From Thermincola carboxydiphila (GTDB taxonomy: Bacteria > Bacillota > Thermincolia > Thermincolales > UBA2595), in assembly GCA_016841045.1 (NCBI GenBank), contig JAENZX010000002.1:94865-158864 (forward strand): a stretch of 64,000 nucleotides of DNA. The letters are read 5' to 3'. Under the pieces are notes generated by a model that saw only the letters and a program-made list of their open reading frames with translations, was not told the DNA's origin and did not search any database. The translations under genes were made by a program, and so were the position numbers. Below, piece by piece: positions 1 through 9,860 of the stretch; positions within the stretch are counted from its first letter, which is position 1; every line of letters begins with the position of its first letter.

Positions 1-1080
1 TTGGGACCCAGAACACTTAGGTTATTAGTTGAGCATTTCGGAAACCCGCAGCTGGCATGGTCTGCAAAAGAGTCAGAATTAAGGGCTATAACAGGATTAT
101 CAGGTAAAATTGTGGACAACCTTGTTAACAAACGAAGAATAATAAGGCCCGATTTAGAAATGGAGAAACTAAAAAATAGTGGGATAGGACTTCTTTTCAG
201 GGATGATCCAGATTACCCAGAGCTTCTCAGCCACATTTACGACCCTCCGGGCGTCTTGTATTATAAAGGTAATCCGGCAGTACTACAAAACAAGAATTTT
301 GCCATTGTAGGAGCAAGAAAGGCTACCCACTATGGGCTTAACAACGCCGAATCAATTGCCCGCGATTTATCCCGGGCAGGTTTGTGTATAGTTTCAGGGA
401 TGGCCCGGGGCATTGATGCAGCCGCCCATCGGGGAGCTCTCAGCGGTTCAGGAGCGACAACCGCAGTTTTAGGGTGTGGTGTTGACGTTGTATATCCTAG
501 AGAAAACAGAAAGCTGATGGATGAAATAATTGAAAAAGGGATTGTTTTGAGTGAATTTCCACCCGGAACTTCGCCTATTGCAGGAAACTTTCCCCAGCGC
601 AACAGGATAATAGCAGGGATGTCGGAAGGAATAATGGTTGTAGAAGCTGCAGAAAAAAGCGGGTCACTGATAACTGCTGATTTTGCCCTTGAACAGGGAA
701 GGGAAGTTTTCGCAGTTCCAGGGCAAGTAACCAATCCTCTGAACCGGGGAGCGCACCGGCTCATCAAACAAGGAGCAAGACTAGTGGAGAGTGCAGTTGA
801 TATTTTGGAGGAATTGGGTTTTGATGAGTGCTATTTACCAGCTGCAAATAATATTTTTGCAGAAAAACCAAATAATATGATAAATGATTTGACCTCAGAT
901 GAGAGAAGGATATATAATATTACTTCAGATGTACCTGTGAGTAGTGAAGTGATTATTCAAAAGTCCGGGAATAGCGCCGGAGATGTATTATCAATCCTAT
1001 TGGCAATGGAGCTTAAAGGCCTGCTTACCCAGCTGCCTGGACAACTTTATGTGCGCCGAGCGGAATCTGCCGGGTTCTAA
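1..1080 (+). CDS. dprA: DNA-processing protein DprA (5' end missing)
   Basis: DprA/Smf binds incoming single-stranded DNA during transformation and loads RecA. The Rossmann-like DNA-binding core is clear: a GARKATHYG turn near residue 104, SGMARGIDAAAH at about 132-143 and GNFPQRNRIIAG at about 195-206, followed by the SGSLITAD and VPGQ signatures. Residues from about 300 form the usual C-terminal winged-helix region. The reading frame is open at base 1 and begins with the family's GPRTLRLL segment, which normally follows about 20 further residues, so the true start lies upstream of the window. It precedes topA as in many Firmicutes. Confidence 0.93.
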   Translation: MGPRTLRLLVEHFGNPQLAWSAKESELRAITGLSGKIVDNLVNKRRIIRPDLEMEKLKNSGIGLLFRDDPDYPELLSHIYDPPGVLYYKGNPAVLQNKNFAIVGARKATHYGLNNAESIARDLSRAGLCIVSGMARGIDAAAHRGALSGSGATTAVLGCGVDVVYPRENRKLMDEIIEKGIVLSEFPPGTSPIAGNFPQRNRIIAGMSEGIMVVEAAEKSGSLITADFALEQGREVFAVPGQVTNPLNRGAHRLIKQGARLVESAVDILEELGFDECYLPAANNIFAEKPNNMINDLTSDERRIYNITSDVPVSSEVIIQKSGNSAGDVLSILLAMELKGLLTQLPGQLYVRRAESAGF

Positions 1081-1116
1081 AAGACTCCATTATGTATATC
1101 TTAAATAGAAACAAAA

Positions 1117-1152
1117 GGGCCATACTATATTTAGTAAAGTATCACATGGTCC
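1117..1152 (+). other. imperfect hairpin upstream of topA
   Basis: GGGCCATACT pairs with AGTAT-cac-ATGGTCC, leaving a 3-nt bulge and one G-U pair. It lies in the 87-base dprA-topA gap and ends just before the topA ribosome-binding site. No T-run follows, so it is not an obvious terminator. Role unknown. Confidence 0.3.
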
Positions 1153-1167
1153 TATAGAGGTGATTAT

Positions 1168-3261
1168 GTGGCAAAATATCTGGTGATCGTTGAGTCACCC
1201 GCCAAGGCGAAAACCATCAGCAAGTTTTTGGGCAGAAATTACACTGTCAAGGCTTCAATGGGGCATGTCAGAGACCTGCCTAAAAGTCAGTTTGCTGTTG
1301 ATACTGAGCACCAGTTTTCCCCAAAATACATTAACATCAGGGGAAAAGGTGACTTAATAAAAGAACTTAAGACTGCAGCGAAAAAAGCTGACAAAACGTT
1401 GCTTGCGCCTGACCCCGACCGTGAAGGTGAAGCAATAGCCTGGCATTTGCAGAACCTTCTTGGCATTAAGGAAAATGAAAAGTGCCGAGTAGAATTTAAC
1501 GAGATCACTAAAGATGCCATCCAAAAGGCTATCAAAGCACCGCGAACTATTGACTACACCAGGGTAAATGCCCAGCAGGCCAGAAGAATTCTGGATAGAG
1601 TGGTGGGTTATAAATTAAGCCCTTTGCTATGGCGCAAGGTAAAAAAGGGTCTGAGTGCTGGACGTGTGCAATCTGTAGCTGTCAGGCTAGTTTGTGACCG
1701 GGAAAATGAAATAAAGGAATTTATACCTGAAGAATACTGGTCGTTGACTGGTTTATTCAGGAAGGAAAAAGGCCGGAAAGATTTCGAAGCCAAGCTTTCT
1801 CACTTCGAAGGTAAAAAAATCGATATTAAAGATGAGAGCAGCATGAAGAAAGTCCTGTCTGACCTGGAAAATGTGACTTATAAGGTCCGGGACATACGAA
1901 AAAGAGAGAAAAAGAGACAGCCTGCAGCCCCTTTTACAACTAGCACAATGCAGCAGGAAGCTTACAGAAAGCTTAATTTTGCTGCGAGAAAAACCATGCA
2001 GGTTGCCCAGCAGCTGTATGAAGGACTTGACATGGGACCTGAAGGGACTGTTGGTCTTGTTACATACATCAGAACCGATTCTACCAGAGTTTCAGAGACT
2101 GCTCAAGGGGAAACAGGCGAATATATCAGCAGTGTTTTTGGAGATTCCTACAAACCTGAAACCCCAAAGCAGTATGCAACCAAGGGTAAGACACAGAATG
2201 CACACGAAGCTATCAGACCTACTTCGGTGTGGCGTGAACCTACTAAAATTAAGGATTTTTTAAGCAGAGATCAGTTCAGATTATACAAACTTATATGGGA
2301 TAGATTTGTGGCAAGCCAAATGAAACCCGCCATTCTGGATACAACGACCATTGATATTTCAGCGGGCGAATACAGTTTCAAGGCTACAGGTTCAATTATT
2401 AAATTCCCTGGGTTTATGAAATTATATATTGAAGGAAAAGATGACGGGGAAAAAGATGAGGAAAAGCTGCTGCCTGAATTAACGGTTGGTGCTGCACTAG
2501 AACTCAAATCCTTGGCACCAAAGCAGCATTTTACCCAACCGCCTCCGAGATATTCTGATGCAACACTTATTAAGGCTCTTGAGGAGTACGGTATAGGACG
2601 TCCCAGTACATATGCGCCTATTGTGGAAACTATTCAGAAAAGAGGGTATGTTACTAAGGAAGAAAAACAGTTCTACCCCACTGAACTTGGGTACGTAGTA
2701 GTTGACTTATTAAAAGAACATTTTCCTGACATCATAGATGTCCAGTTTACTGCAGATTTGGAAGAACAACTGGATTCAATCGAAGAGGGAGATGAAAACT
2801 GGGTTGAAGTCCTGCAGGAATTTTATGATCCTTTTAAACAGACCCTTGAAAAAGCTGAGGAGGAAATTGGGACTGTAGAAATTGAAGATGAGGTCAGTGA
2901 AGAGGTTTGTGAAAAATGCGGCCGAAACCTCGTTTATAAAATGGGCCGCTACGGAAAATTCCTAGCGTGTCCCGGATTTCCTGAGTGTAAATTTACGAAG
3001 CCAATACTTGAGGAAGCCGGAGTTCCCTGCCCGGAATGCGGGGGTACTGTGGTACTTAAGCGAAGTAAAAAGGGAAGAAAGTTTTATGGATGCGCAAACT
3101 ACCCCAACTGTGAATTTATAAGCTGGGATATTCCCACTACTAAGAGGTGCCCAGACTGTGACAGTGTGCTTGTGCAGAAGACATCCAGCAAAAAAGGTAC
3201 TGTCCTGCATTGCATGGCATCCGATTGCAAATATAAAGAAGTTGTAGTCGAACAACAATAA
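1168..3261 (+). CDS. topA: DNA topoisomerase I
   Basis: Type IA topoisomerase that relaxes negative supercoils by single-strand passage. The N-terminal TOPRIM domain has VIVESPAKAKTI at residues 6-17 and the metal-binding DPDREGEA at 81-89. The active-site tyrosine is Tyr300 in the TYIRTDSTR motif. The C-terminus carries three four-cysteine zinc ribbons (from CEKCGRN, CPECGG and CPDCDS) after about residue 575. Length 697 is typical of Firmicutes. The start is GTG, with GAGGTG just upstream; the overlapping ATG at 1166 is out of frame. trmFO follows 57 bases downstream, as in Bacillus. Confidence 0.97.
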   Translation: MAKYLVIVESPAKAKTISKFLGRNYTVKASMGHVRDLPKSQFAVDTEHQFSPKYINIRGKGDLIKELKTAAKKADKTLLAPDPDREGEAIAWHLQNLLGIKENEKCRVEFNEITKDAIQKAIKAPRTIDYTRVNAQQARRILDRVVGYKLSPLLWRKVKKGLSAGRVQSVAVRLVCDRENEIKEFIPEEYWSLTGLFRKEKGRKDFEAKLSHFEGKKIDIKDESSMKKVLSDLENVTYKVRDIRKREKKRQPAAPFTTSTMQQEAYRKLNFAARKTMQVAQQLYEGLDMGPEGTVGLVTYIRTDSTRVSETAQGETGEYISSVFGDSYKPETPKQYATKGKTQNAHEAIRPTSVWREPTKIKDFLSRDQFRLYKLIWDRFVASQMKPAILDTTTIDISAGEYSFKATGSIIKFPGFMKLYIEGKDDGEKDEEKLLPELTVGAALELKSLAPKQHFTQPPPRYSDATLIKALEEYGIGRPSTYAPIVETIQKRGYVTKEEKQFYPTELGYVVVDLLKEHFPDIIDVQFTADLEEQLDSIEEGDENWVEVLQEFYDPFKQTLEKAEEEIGTVEIEDEVSEEVCEKCGRNLVYKMGRYGKFLACPGFPECKFTKPILEEAGVPCPECGGTVVLKRSKKGRKFYGCANYPNCEFISWDIPTTKRCPDCDSVLVQKTSSKKGTVLHCMASDCKYKEVVVEQQ

Positions 3262-3318
3262 TTACAGGTTTGACGCGGCTGAAGATGCAGCACTTTATTG
3301 AGGAAAGGACTCCTTTAA

Positions 3319-4641
3319 ATGAATCAGGTTACAGTAGTCGGAGCCGGGCTGGCAGGTTCAGAGGCAGCCTGGCAGTTAGCGATAAGAGGAATCAAAGTTA
3401 AATTATTTGAAATGAGACCTGTTAAGAAATCACCGGCTCATCATACTGATTTATTCGCAGAACTAGTCTGCAGTAATTCATTGCGCGGCAATTTCCTTGA
3501 GAATGCAGTGGGTCTCTTAAAAGAAGAAATGCGCCGGCTAGGATCTGTTATCATGGAATGTGCAGACCAAAATTCGGTACCGGCGGGTGGCGCTTTAGCT
3601 GTTGACAGATTGAAATTCGCAGTGGCTGTGACCGAAAAGGTTCAAAAGCATCCCAATATAGAACTGGTGCGGGACGAGTATCAAGAAATTGCAGAAACTG
3701 AACCTCTTATTCTGGCTAGCGGACCTCTTACCTCAGATAATCTTGCAGACAAGATAAGAACCCTGACCGGAGAAGAATATTTTTACTTTTACGATGCAGC
3801 AGCTCCAATAGTAACATATGAATCCCTCGACCATCAAAAAGTCTTTAGGGCTTCAAGGTACGATAAAGGGGAAGCCGCCTACCTGAACTGCCCAATGACT
3901 CAGGAACAATACGAACTTTTTTATTCGGAGCTTGTCAAAGCTGAAAGAGTACCTTTGCGGGAATTTGAAAAGGAGATCTTTTTTGAAGGATGTATGCCCG
4001 TTGAAGAACTTGCTTCGAGAGGATATAAGACTCTTTTATTTGGGCCGTTGAAACCAGTGGGTCTTACAGACCCTAATACAGGACAAAGGCCATTTGCAGT
4101 AGTACAACTGCGCCAGGACAATGCCGAAGGCAGCCTTTTTAATATAGTGGGTTTTCAGACCCACTTAAAATGGGATGATCAGAAACGTGTTTTTAGTCTG
4201 ATACCGGGGCTTGAGAATGCGGAGTTTGTCAGGTACGGAGTGATGCACCGCAATACCTTTATTAATTCCCCGAAGCTTCTTCAACCTACTCTGCAATTAA
4301 GAACACGCGACAACTTATTTTTTGCAGGGCAGATTACAGGGGTTGAGGGTTATGTCGAGTCGGCTGCAATGGGTCTGGTAGCAGGAGTAAATGCTGCAAG
4401 AAAAATACTTTGCCAGGATTTGGTTGTTTTTCCGCCGGAAACTGCTCATGGGGCTTTATGCAATTATATTACCACAGCTGATCCGGGGCATTTTCAACCA
4501 ATGAATGTCAACTTTGGCCTGCTTCCTCCTCCTGGAGAGAAAATAAAGGATAAAAAGATGCGTTACCGTCATGTTGCTGAACGGGCGCTGGATAGTTTGG
4601 CTAAATTCATGGATGAATGCAAAATAAAAGAAACCAATTAG
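3319..4641 (+). CDS. trmFO: tRNA (uracil-54-C5)-methyltransferase, folate-dependent
   Basis: TrmFO makes ribothymidine at tRNA position 54 using methylenetetrahydrofolate and FADH2. It replaces the SAM-dependent TrmA in most Firmicutes. The N-terminal FAD-binding [16 protein letters not shown] (residues 5-20) is followed by FEMRP and [10 protein letters not shown], which are hallmarks of the family (formerly Gid). The C-terminal half has the [19 protein letters not shown] loop. At 440 residues it is full length. The ATG start follows an AGGAAAGGA ribosome-binding site. Confidence 0.97.
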   Translation: MNQVTVVGAGLAGSEAAWQLAIRGIKVKLFEMRPVKKSPAHHTDLFAELVCSNSLRGNFLENAVGLLKEEMRRLGSVIMECADQNSVPAGGALAVDRLKFAVAVTEKVQKHPNIELVRDEYQEIAETEPLILASGPLTSDNLADKIRTLTGEEYFYFYDAAAPIVTYESLDHQKVFRASRYDKGEAAYLNCPMTQEQYELFYSELVKAERVPLREFEKEIFFEGCMPVEELASRGYKTLLFGPLKPVGLTDPNTGQRPFAVVQLRQDNAEGSLFNIVGFQTHLKWDDQKRVFSLIPGLENAEFVRYGVMHRNTFINSPKLLQPTLQLRTRDNLFFAGQITGVEGYVESAAMGLVAGVNAARKILCQDLVVFPPETAHGALCNYITTADPGHFQPMNVNFGLLPPPGEKIKDKKMRYRHVAERALDSLAKFMDECKIKETN

Positions 4642-4696
4642 TTATAACCTGGTCTAAACGCAAAATGAACGAAATATGCTTTACCGGGGGGATTTT

Positions 4697-5596
4697 ATGT
4701 ACAGTTTCCTCGATAATTTTATAATTTATCTGAAAGTAGAAAAGAACGCCTCCCCCAGGACTGTTGAAAGTTACCAGCAGGATATATGGCAGTTTATAGA
4801 CTTTATGTCAGACGATTTAAAGATACCGGGTGAGCAGGTCCATCCCCGGGATGTTAATCACCTGGTTGTGCGCAAACATCTGGCGATTTTACAGCGAAAT
4901 GGGCTTAAGAGGACAACTATTGCCAGGAAAATGGCGAGCCTCAGAGCCTTTTTTCGTTTTCTGAACCGTGAAGAGATTATTGCTGTAAACCCAATTATGG
5001 ATGTATCAACTCCTAAAATGCAAAAACGTTTACCTCAAGTCCTGTATCAGGATGAAGCATGGATGCTGGTTGAGGCTCCGGATACCAGAAATCCCGCCGG
5101 CTTGAGAGACAGGGCCATCATGGAAACTTTGTACTCCAGTGGATTGAGGGTTAGTGAACTGGTAGGAATGAATTTCAAAGATGTGGATTTTTCTCTTGGG
5201 TTTATCAGGGTAATGGGAAAAGGGGCCAAGGAAAGGATTGTCCCTCTTGGCTCGTACGCATCGAGTGCCCTTGAACGGTATATCAATGCAGGTAGGCCGG
5301 CACTGAACAAAAAAAATATTGAAGCCCTGTTTTTAAATAAGAATGGGGGGAGACTCACCGCCCGCAGTATAAGAAACATCATTGATAAGTATGTGGGGCA
5401 GGTGAGTATCCAGCGAAAGATTAGTCCACATACTTTGCGGCATTCTTTTGCAACACATCTCTTAGATGGGGGAGCAGATTTGCGGACGGTACAGGAACTA
5501 CTGGGTCATGTGAAAATGTCTACAACACAGATATATACTCATGTATCTAAGGAAAAACTAATGTCTGTTTACGAAAAAAACCATCCTCGGGCATAG
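4697..5596 (+). CDS. xerC: tyrosine recombinase XerC/CodV
   Basis: Site-specific recombinase that resolves chromosome dimers at dif. All catalytic residues are visible: Arg151 (SSGLRVSEL), Lys175 (GKGAKER), His245 and Arg248 (HTLRH), His271 (LLGH) and nucleophile Tyr280 (IYTH). The N-terminal SAM-like core-binding domain spans about residues 1-105. I chose the ATG at 4697 because GGGGGGATTTT sits correctly before it; an in-frame ATG at 4676 lacks a ribosome-binding site. Its place directly before hslV-hslU-codY matches Bacillus codV. Length 299 is normal. Confidence 0.95.
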   Translation: MYSFLDNFIIYLKVEKNASPRTVESYQQDIWQFIDFMSDDLKIPGEQVHPRDVNHLVVRKHLAILQRNGLKRTTIARKMASLRAFFRFLNREEIIAVNPIMDVSTPKMQKRLPQVLYQDEAWMLVEAPDTRNPAGLRDRAIMETLYSSGLRVSELVGMNFKDVDFSLGFIRVMGKGAKERIVPLGSYASSALERYINAGRPALNKKNIEALFLNKNGGRLTARSIRNIIDKYVGQVSIQRKISPHTLRHSFATHLLDGGADLRTVQELLGHVKMSTTQIYTHVSKEKLMSVYEKNHPRA

Positions 5597-5606
5597 GAGG
5601 GAAAAT

Positions 5607-6137
5607 ATGTTTCATGGAACGACGATAGTTGCGGTCAGAAAAAATGATAAGGTAGCTATAGCCGGTGATGGGCAAGTAACTTTTGGCGGGAATATGATTC
5701 TCAAACATCAGGCCAGGAAAGTCAGACGGCTGTATCAAAACCGGGTGATTGCCGGCTTTGCGGGGTCAGTTGCCGATGCCTTCACACTGTTTGAGAAATT
5801 TGAGAAAAAACTCGAGGAGTACAGGGGAAACCTTCCTCGTGCTGCGGTAGAACTGGCGAAGGAATGGCGGTTAGACAAAATTTTGCGAAAGCTTGAAGCC
5901 CTTCTTATAGTTGCTGACAAGGAACACTTACTGATTATTTCAGGTAATGGAGAAGTTATTGAACCAGATGATAATGTAACTGCAATAGGGTCAGGCGGCT
6001 CATATGCCTTGAGTGCAGCCAGAGCACTTGTTAAGCACACCGAAATGGAGGCAGTGGAAATCGCCCGGGAGGCTCTGGAAATTGCTGCTTCTATTTGTGT
6101 TTTCACAAATTCCAATATAACGGTTGAGGAGCTTTAA
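5607..6137 (+). CDS. hslV: ATP-dependent protease HslV, peptidase subunit
   Basis: Proteasome-like threonine peptidase that forms the HslUV (ClpYQ) protease in the cytoplasm. The protein starts [11 protein letters not shown]; removal of the four-residue propeptide would expose Thr5 as nucleophile, which is the common bacterial arrangement and unlike the serine of Bacillus ClpQ. The GDGQVTFG and [14 protein letters not shown] segments are characteristic. It lies 10 bases after xerC with an AGGAGGG site and 12 bases before hslU, so it is co-transcribed with its unfoldase. Confidence 0.97.
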   Translation: MFHGTTIVAVRKNDKVAIAGDGQVTFGGNMILKHQARKVRRLYQNRVIAGFAGSVADAFTLFEKFEKKLEEYRGNLPRAAVELAKEWRLDKILRKLEALLIVADKEHLLIISGNGEVIEPDDNVTAIGSGGSYALSAARALVKHTEMEAVEIAREALEIAASICVFTNSNITVEEL

Positions 6138-6149
6138 GGAGGGATTTCA

Positions 6150-7541
6150 ATGCAGGATTTAACTCCGAGGAAAATAGTCGAGGAACTAAATAAATATATT
6201 GTTGGTCAGTCAAAAGCCAAAAAGGCGGTTGCCGTAGCTCTGCGCAACCGGTACAGGAGGAAACTGCTTTCCGAAGAATTGCGTGAAGAGATAACTCCCA
6301 AGAATATTATTATGATTGGTCCCACAGGTGTAGGGAAAACAGAAATTGCCCGCCGGTTGGCAAGATTAGTTAATGCACCCTTTATCAAGGTGGAAAGTAC
6401 CAAGTTCACTGAAGTCGGATACGTAGGCCGTGATGTCGAATCTATGATAAGGGATCTGGTCGAAACCTCTATAAGGATGGTAAAGGGCCAGAAATTAATG
6501 GAAGTGGAGGAGAAGGCTAAAGATTTAGCTGAGCAGAGAATAATAGAAATTCTTGCCCCTTCCGCTGAATCCGATGCCCGGAACAGAAATCCCTTTGAAA
6601 TGATATTCGGAGCAGCTCAGAATCAGGAGAATGATGAACAGAAAGAAGAAATGGCAAGGATTCAGTCAGACAGGGAAAATATTAAGGATAGGCTTAAAAA
6701 AGGTGAACTTGAAAATGAGTATATAGAGATAGAGGTTGATGATGCCTCACCTCCGATGGTAGAAGTCTTTTCCGGTTCGGGGATTGAAGAGATGGGCATC
6801 AACTTACAGGATATGCTTGGAGGAATGTTCCCTAAAAAGAAAAAACGCCGCAAACTCACTGTAAGGGAAGCTCGTGAGATAATAATTCAGCAGGAAGCAC
6901 AAAAGTTAATCGATATGGATGAAGTTGTTTCTCTTGCAATAGAGAGGGCTGAACAGTCAGGGATAATTTTCCTGGATGAAATCGATAAAATAGCTGCCTC
7001 TGAAACTGGTGCCGGGCCCGACGTTTCCCGCGGAGGTGTGCAGAGAGACATACTCCCGATAGTTGAAGGCTCTACGGTAATGACAAAATACGGCCCTGTT
7101 AAGACTGACTTCATACTGTTTATAGCGGCTGGTGCTTTTCATATTTCTAAACCTTCAGATTTAATTCCTGAACTGCAGGGAAGGTTCCCCATCCGTGTTG
7201 AATTGGAGAGTCTTACACAGAATGATTTTAAACAGATTCTTACGGAGCCTCGCAATGCACTTATTAAGCAGTATACTGCACTTTTAGAAACCGAAGGCAT
7301 CACTCTTGAATTTACAGAAAATTCTCTTGATGAAATTGCGAAAATCGCTTATACTGTTAATGAACAGACAGAAAACATCGGTGCTAGACGTCTTCATACG
7401 ATATTAGAGAAATTGCTGGAGGATATTGCATTTGATGCTCCTGAACTGGGGACCGGGAGTATAGTCATAGACAGGGAATATGTGGATAAGAAACTTAGTG
7501 ACGTCACGCACGATCAGGATTTAAGCAGATATATTCTTTAG
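6150..7541 (+). CDS. hslU: ATP-dependent protease HslU, ATPase subunit
   Basis: AAA+ unfoldase that feeds substrates to HslV. The N-terminal [17 protein letters not shown] motif and Walker A GPTGVGKT (residues 57-64) open the ATPase core. The inserted I-domain is charged and runs from about 110 to 240. Walker B is [11 protein letters not shown], and the sensor-2 arginine lies in NIGARRLHT. The extreme C-terminus DLSRYIL is the conserved tail that inserts into HslV. Length 463 is usual. codY follows after 21 bases. Confidence 0.97.
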   Translation: MQDLTPRKIVEELNKYIVGQSKAKKAVAVALRNRYRRKLLSEELREEITPKNIIMIGPTGVGKTEIARRLARLVNAPFIKVESTKFTEVGYVGRDVESMIRDLVETSIRMVKGQKLMEVEEKAKDLAEQRIIEILAPSAESDARNRNPFEMIFGAAQNQENDEQKEEMARIQSDRENIKDRLKKGELENEYIEIEVDDASPPMVEVFSGSGIEEMGINLQDMLGGMFPKKKKRRKLTVREAREIIIQQEAQKLIDMDEVVSLAIERAEQSGIIFLDEIDKIAASETGAGPDVSRGGVQRDILPIVEGSTVMTKYGPVKTDFILFIAAGAFHISKPSDLIPELQGRFPIRVELESLTQNDFKQILTEPRNALIKQYTALLETEGITLEFTENSLDEIAKIAYTVNEQTENIGARRLHTILEKLLEDIAFDAPELGTGSIVIDREYVDKKLSDVTHDQDLSRYIL

Positions 7542-7562
7542 CAATCAAGGAGAGGAATTTTA

Positions 7563-8345
7563 TTGAAAAATTTGCTAGATAAAGCCAGAGCAATTAATAA
7601 ACTACTACAAAAAGCAGCCAGACACCCGGTAGACTTCCACGAAATGGCCAATGTCCTCTGTGATAATATCGGGGCTAATGTGTATATAGTCGGTAGGCGT
7701 GGGAAGATTCTTGGACATTCGTTTGTCGATAAGTATAAATGTGATGTTGTAAAAGACATTATTGAAACAGTAGAACGATTTCCCGAAGAATATAATGATA
7801 AGCTTCTCAAAATCACTGAAACCAGAGCCAATTTTCATCAAAAGGGTGAATATTGCGTATTTGATAATAATCTCGATTGTAAATTTAAGAACAAAGTCAA
7901 TACAGCAGTCCCTATAGTTGGCGGCGGTGAAAGATTAGGTACTTTGATGCTGTCGAAATTCGGGGAACTCTTCACCGATGAAGACCTTGTTCTCGCTGAG
8001 TATGGTACGACAGTAGTTGGTATGGAAATCCTCCGTGTTAAGGCAGAGCGTGTTGAAGAAGAGGCCAGAAAAAAAGCGGCAGTTCAAATTGCTTTGGGGA
8101 CACTTTCCTATTCCGAGCTTGAAGCCATTGAGCATATATTTGAAGAACTTGACGGTGATGAAGGTCTTCTCGTTGCAAGTAAAATTGCGGATAGGGTTGG
8201 CATTACCAGGTCAGTCATTGTTAATGCACTTCGCAAATTCGAAAGTGCAGGGGTGATTGAGTCAAAATCTCTGGGAATGAAAGGAACTTATATTCGTATA
8301 TTGAACGAAAGACTGTTGGACGAGCTGCAAAAAATTAAGAAATAG
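7563..8345 (+). CDS. codY: GTP- and branched-chain-amino-acid-sensing regulator CodY
   Basis: Global transcription regulator that represses nutrient-limitation genes when GTP and Ile/Leu/Val are plentiful. The 260 residues match Bacillus CodY (259). An N-terminal GAF ligand domain covers about 1-155, and a winged helix-turn-helix at about 204-222 ([19 protein letters not shown]) binds the operator. The start is TTG after AGGAGAGG. The gene lies directly upstream of the flagellar operon, as in Bacillus, and a terminator closes it. A possible CodY box occurs 179 bases downstream, before flgB. Confidence 0.96.
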   Translation: MKNLLDKARAINKLLQKAARHPVDFHEMANVLCDNIGANVYIVGRRGKILGHSFVDKYKCDVVKDIIETVERFPEEYNDKLLKITETRANFHQKGEYCVFDNNLDCKFKNKVNTAVPIVGGGERLGTLMLSKFGELFTDEDLVLAEYGTTVVGMEILRVKAERVEEEARKKAAVQIALGTLSYSELEAIEHIFEELDGDEGLLVASKIADRVGITRSVIVNALRKFESAGVIESKSLGMKGTYIRILNERLLDELQKIKK

Positions 8346-8373
8346 TTTTAATATAAAACAATACTGTTAATAG

Positions 8374-8406
8374 CGGTTGAAGGATTTTCCTTCGACCGTT
8401 TTTTTA
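8374..8406 (+). terminator. rho-independent terminator after codY
   Basis: CGGTTGAAGG pairs with CCTTCGACCG (one G-U pair) around a short A/T loop and is followed by eight T residues. It separates the xerC-hslVU-codY unit from the flagellar operon. Confidence 0.9.
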
Positions 8407-8642
8407 TTGGGTATGAACTGCTTTATAAGTGTATATATGGATATTTTTTTTGAAAGAAAACCTGCTTTTGGGGGATTGTGAAATCAATCTTTTGAAGATG
8501 ATAAAATTAGCTTTCATGTCAATTATTTCTAGAAAATTAGCCATCAAAAGAGGATTTTCGACTAAAATAGCGAAATTGTTGTAAAGTTAGAAAACTATGC
8601 TAAATGTGGTTTGGTTTTCTGTTATAGGGAGTGTGGTTATTT
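8407..8642. other. regulatory gap upstream of the flagellar operon
   Basis: This 236-base AT-rich gap has no gene. A 31-gene operon needs a promoter here, but I see no clean sigma-A pair and no convincing sigma-28 TAAA/GCCGATAA pair. A candidate CodY box lies at 8524-8538. I found no c-di-GMP riboswitch signature. Confidence 0.5.
8524..8538 (+). promoter_or_regulatory. candidate CodY box before flgB
   Basis: TATTTCTAGAAAATT matches 12 of 15 positions of the published CodY consensus AATTTTCWGAAAATT, with a perfect right half. It lies about 105 bases before flgB. This fits the known repression of fla/che by CodY in Bacillus, but the site is inferred. Confidence 0.4.
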
Positions 8643-9053
8643 GTGATTGAAAAATTGCTGTTTAGCAATACAATGAGCCTTATGGAACGGGGGCTTGATG
8701 CTTCAGCGCTGCGTAATGAAGTGATTGCTAATAATCTGGCTAATGTAGATACTCCTGGGTTTAAGAGATCCGATGTAGTTTTTGAGGAAGAGCTCAGGCG
8801 GGCTGTGGCCGGACAACAAAAGCTTCAGGGGCGTATGACTCATCCAAAGCACATTCCTATACCTCCCGGTAATCATGGTGTAATACCCAGAATAATAACA
8901 GAACGCGAAACCAGTATCAGAAATGATGGCAATAACGTGGATATAGATCGTGAAATGGCACTGATGGCTAAAAACAGTATAATGTACGATGCCTTGACTC
9001 AAGCGCTTAATGGCGATTTGCGTAAAATAAAAATGGCAATTGAAGGGAGATAA
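8643..9053 (+). CDS. flgB: flagellar basal-body rod protein FlgB
   Basis: Proximal rod subunit exported through the flagellar type III apparatus. The N-terminal heptad region contains the rod/hook signature VIANNLANVDTPGFKR, and the C-terminal helix ends in the typical amphipathic segment. I prefer the GTG at 8643 (MIEKLLFSNT, about 136 residues) because AGGGAG lies about 11 bases before it; an in-frame GTG at 8631 overlaps that site. It is the first gene of the fla/che operon, and flgC follows after 7 bases. Confidence 0.94.
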   Translation: MIEKLLFSNTMSLMERGLDASALRNEVIANNLANVDTPGFKRSDVVFEEELRRAVAGQQKLQGRMTHPKHIPIPPGNHGVIPRIITERETSIRNDGNNVDIDREMALMAKNSIMYDALTQALNGDLRKIKMAIEGR

Positions 9054-9060
9054 GTAGAAA

Positions 9061-9504
9061 ATGCGTCTCTTTCATTCGATTGATGTAAGTGCGTCCGGTT
9101 TAACGGCGCAAAGGCTCCGAATGGATGCTGTTTCCGAAAATATTGCAAATGTCAATACCACCAGAACTGCTGGAGGAGGACCATACAGGAGGAAAGTGGT
9201 CGTATTCGAATCCAGGGAACCTGAAAAGAATTTTATGGGTTTCCTCCAAAAATCACTGCAACAGCAGCAATTGGGTAACGGTGTGAGGGTTGTAAAAATT
9301 GACGAGGACAAAAGTCCCTTTAAGTTGGTGTATGACCCCAATCATCCGGATGCTGATGCCAGAGGTTATGTCAACATGCCTAATGTGAACATAGTATCTG
9401 AGATGGTTGATATGATTTCCGCGACCCGTGCGTATGAAGCAAATGTCACGGCAGTTAAAGCTTCAAAGGATATAGCGCTTAAGGCTCTTGAAATTGGCAG
9501 ATAG
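9061..9504 (+). CDS. flgC: flagellar basal-body rod protein FlgC
   Basis: Proximal rod subunit. The N-terminus IDVSASGLTAQRLRMDAVSENIANVNT is the shared rod-protein motif, and the C-terminal NVNIVSEMVDMISATRAYEANVTAV is the matching coiled-coil end. Length 147 is normal for the family. It lies between flgB and fliE, the standard order. Confidence 0.96.
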   Translation: MRLFHSIDVSASGLTAQRLRMDAVSENIANVNTTRTAGGGPYRRKVVVFESREPEKNFMGFLQKSLQQQQLGNGVRVVKIDEDKSPFKLVYDPNHPDADARGYVNMPNVNIVSEMVDMISATRAYEANVTAVKASKDIALKALEIGR

Positions 9505-9517
9505 GGGTGGGAAATAA

Positions 9518-9817
9518 ATGGATTTGCGGAATGTATCAGTTACAGGTATCCAGCCTCTTAAACAGGCTGCAGAAAATTCCCGGACTCCCGAAACTGAAAC
9601 AAGTTTCAGTCAAATACTAAAGAGCGCTGTCGATGAAGTAAACTCACTTCAGCAGCAGTCATCGGAGATAAAAGAGAAGCTTATAACAGGTCAGGTTCAG
9701 GATTTACATCAGGTTATGATTGCTGCTGAAAAAGCCGGTTTGGCTTTCCAATTAACTGTACAGATAAGAAATAAAGTCGTTGAAGCATATCAGGAAATTA
9801 TGAGAATGCAGGTATAA
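9518..9817 (+). CDS. fliE: flagellar hook-basal body protein FliE
   Basis: Small protein that links the MS ring to the rod. The family core is visible in the SFSQILKSAVDEVNSLQ and VMIAAEKAGLAFQLTVQIRNKVVEAYQEIMRMQV segments, the latter being its conserved C-terminus. Length 99 is typical. The ATG follows a GGGGTGGG site, and fliF begins 43 bases further on. Confidence 0.95.
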   Translation: MDLRNVSVTGIQPLKQAAENSRTPETETSFSQILKSAVDEVNSLQQQSSEIKEKLITGQVQDLHQVMIAAEKAGLAFQLTVQIRNKVVEAYQEIMRMQV

Positions 9818-9860
9818 TGAAATTGCTCCTTAATTGTACAGGATGGGGTGACTGGTCCGA

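Noticed and set aside
5047..5382. Antisense frame inside xerC, and similar minus-strand frames inside other genes
   Set aside because: All lie fully within well-supported genes, show no family resemblance and no ribosome-binding site.
8407..8642. c-di-GMP riboswitch before the flagellar operon
   Set aside because: Neither the GEMM-I core nor a type II pattern could be found by eye.
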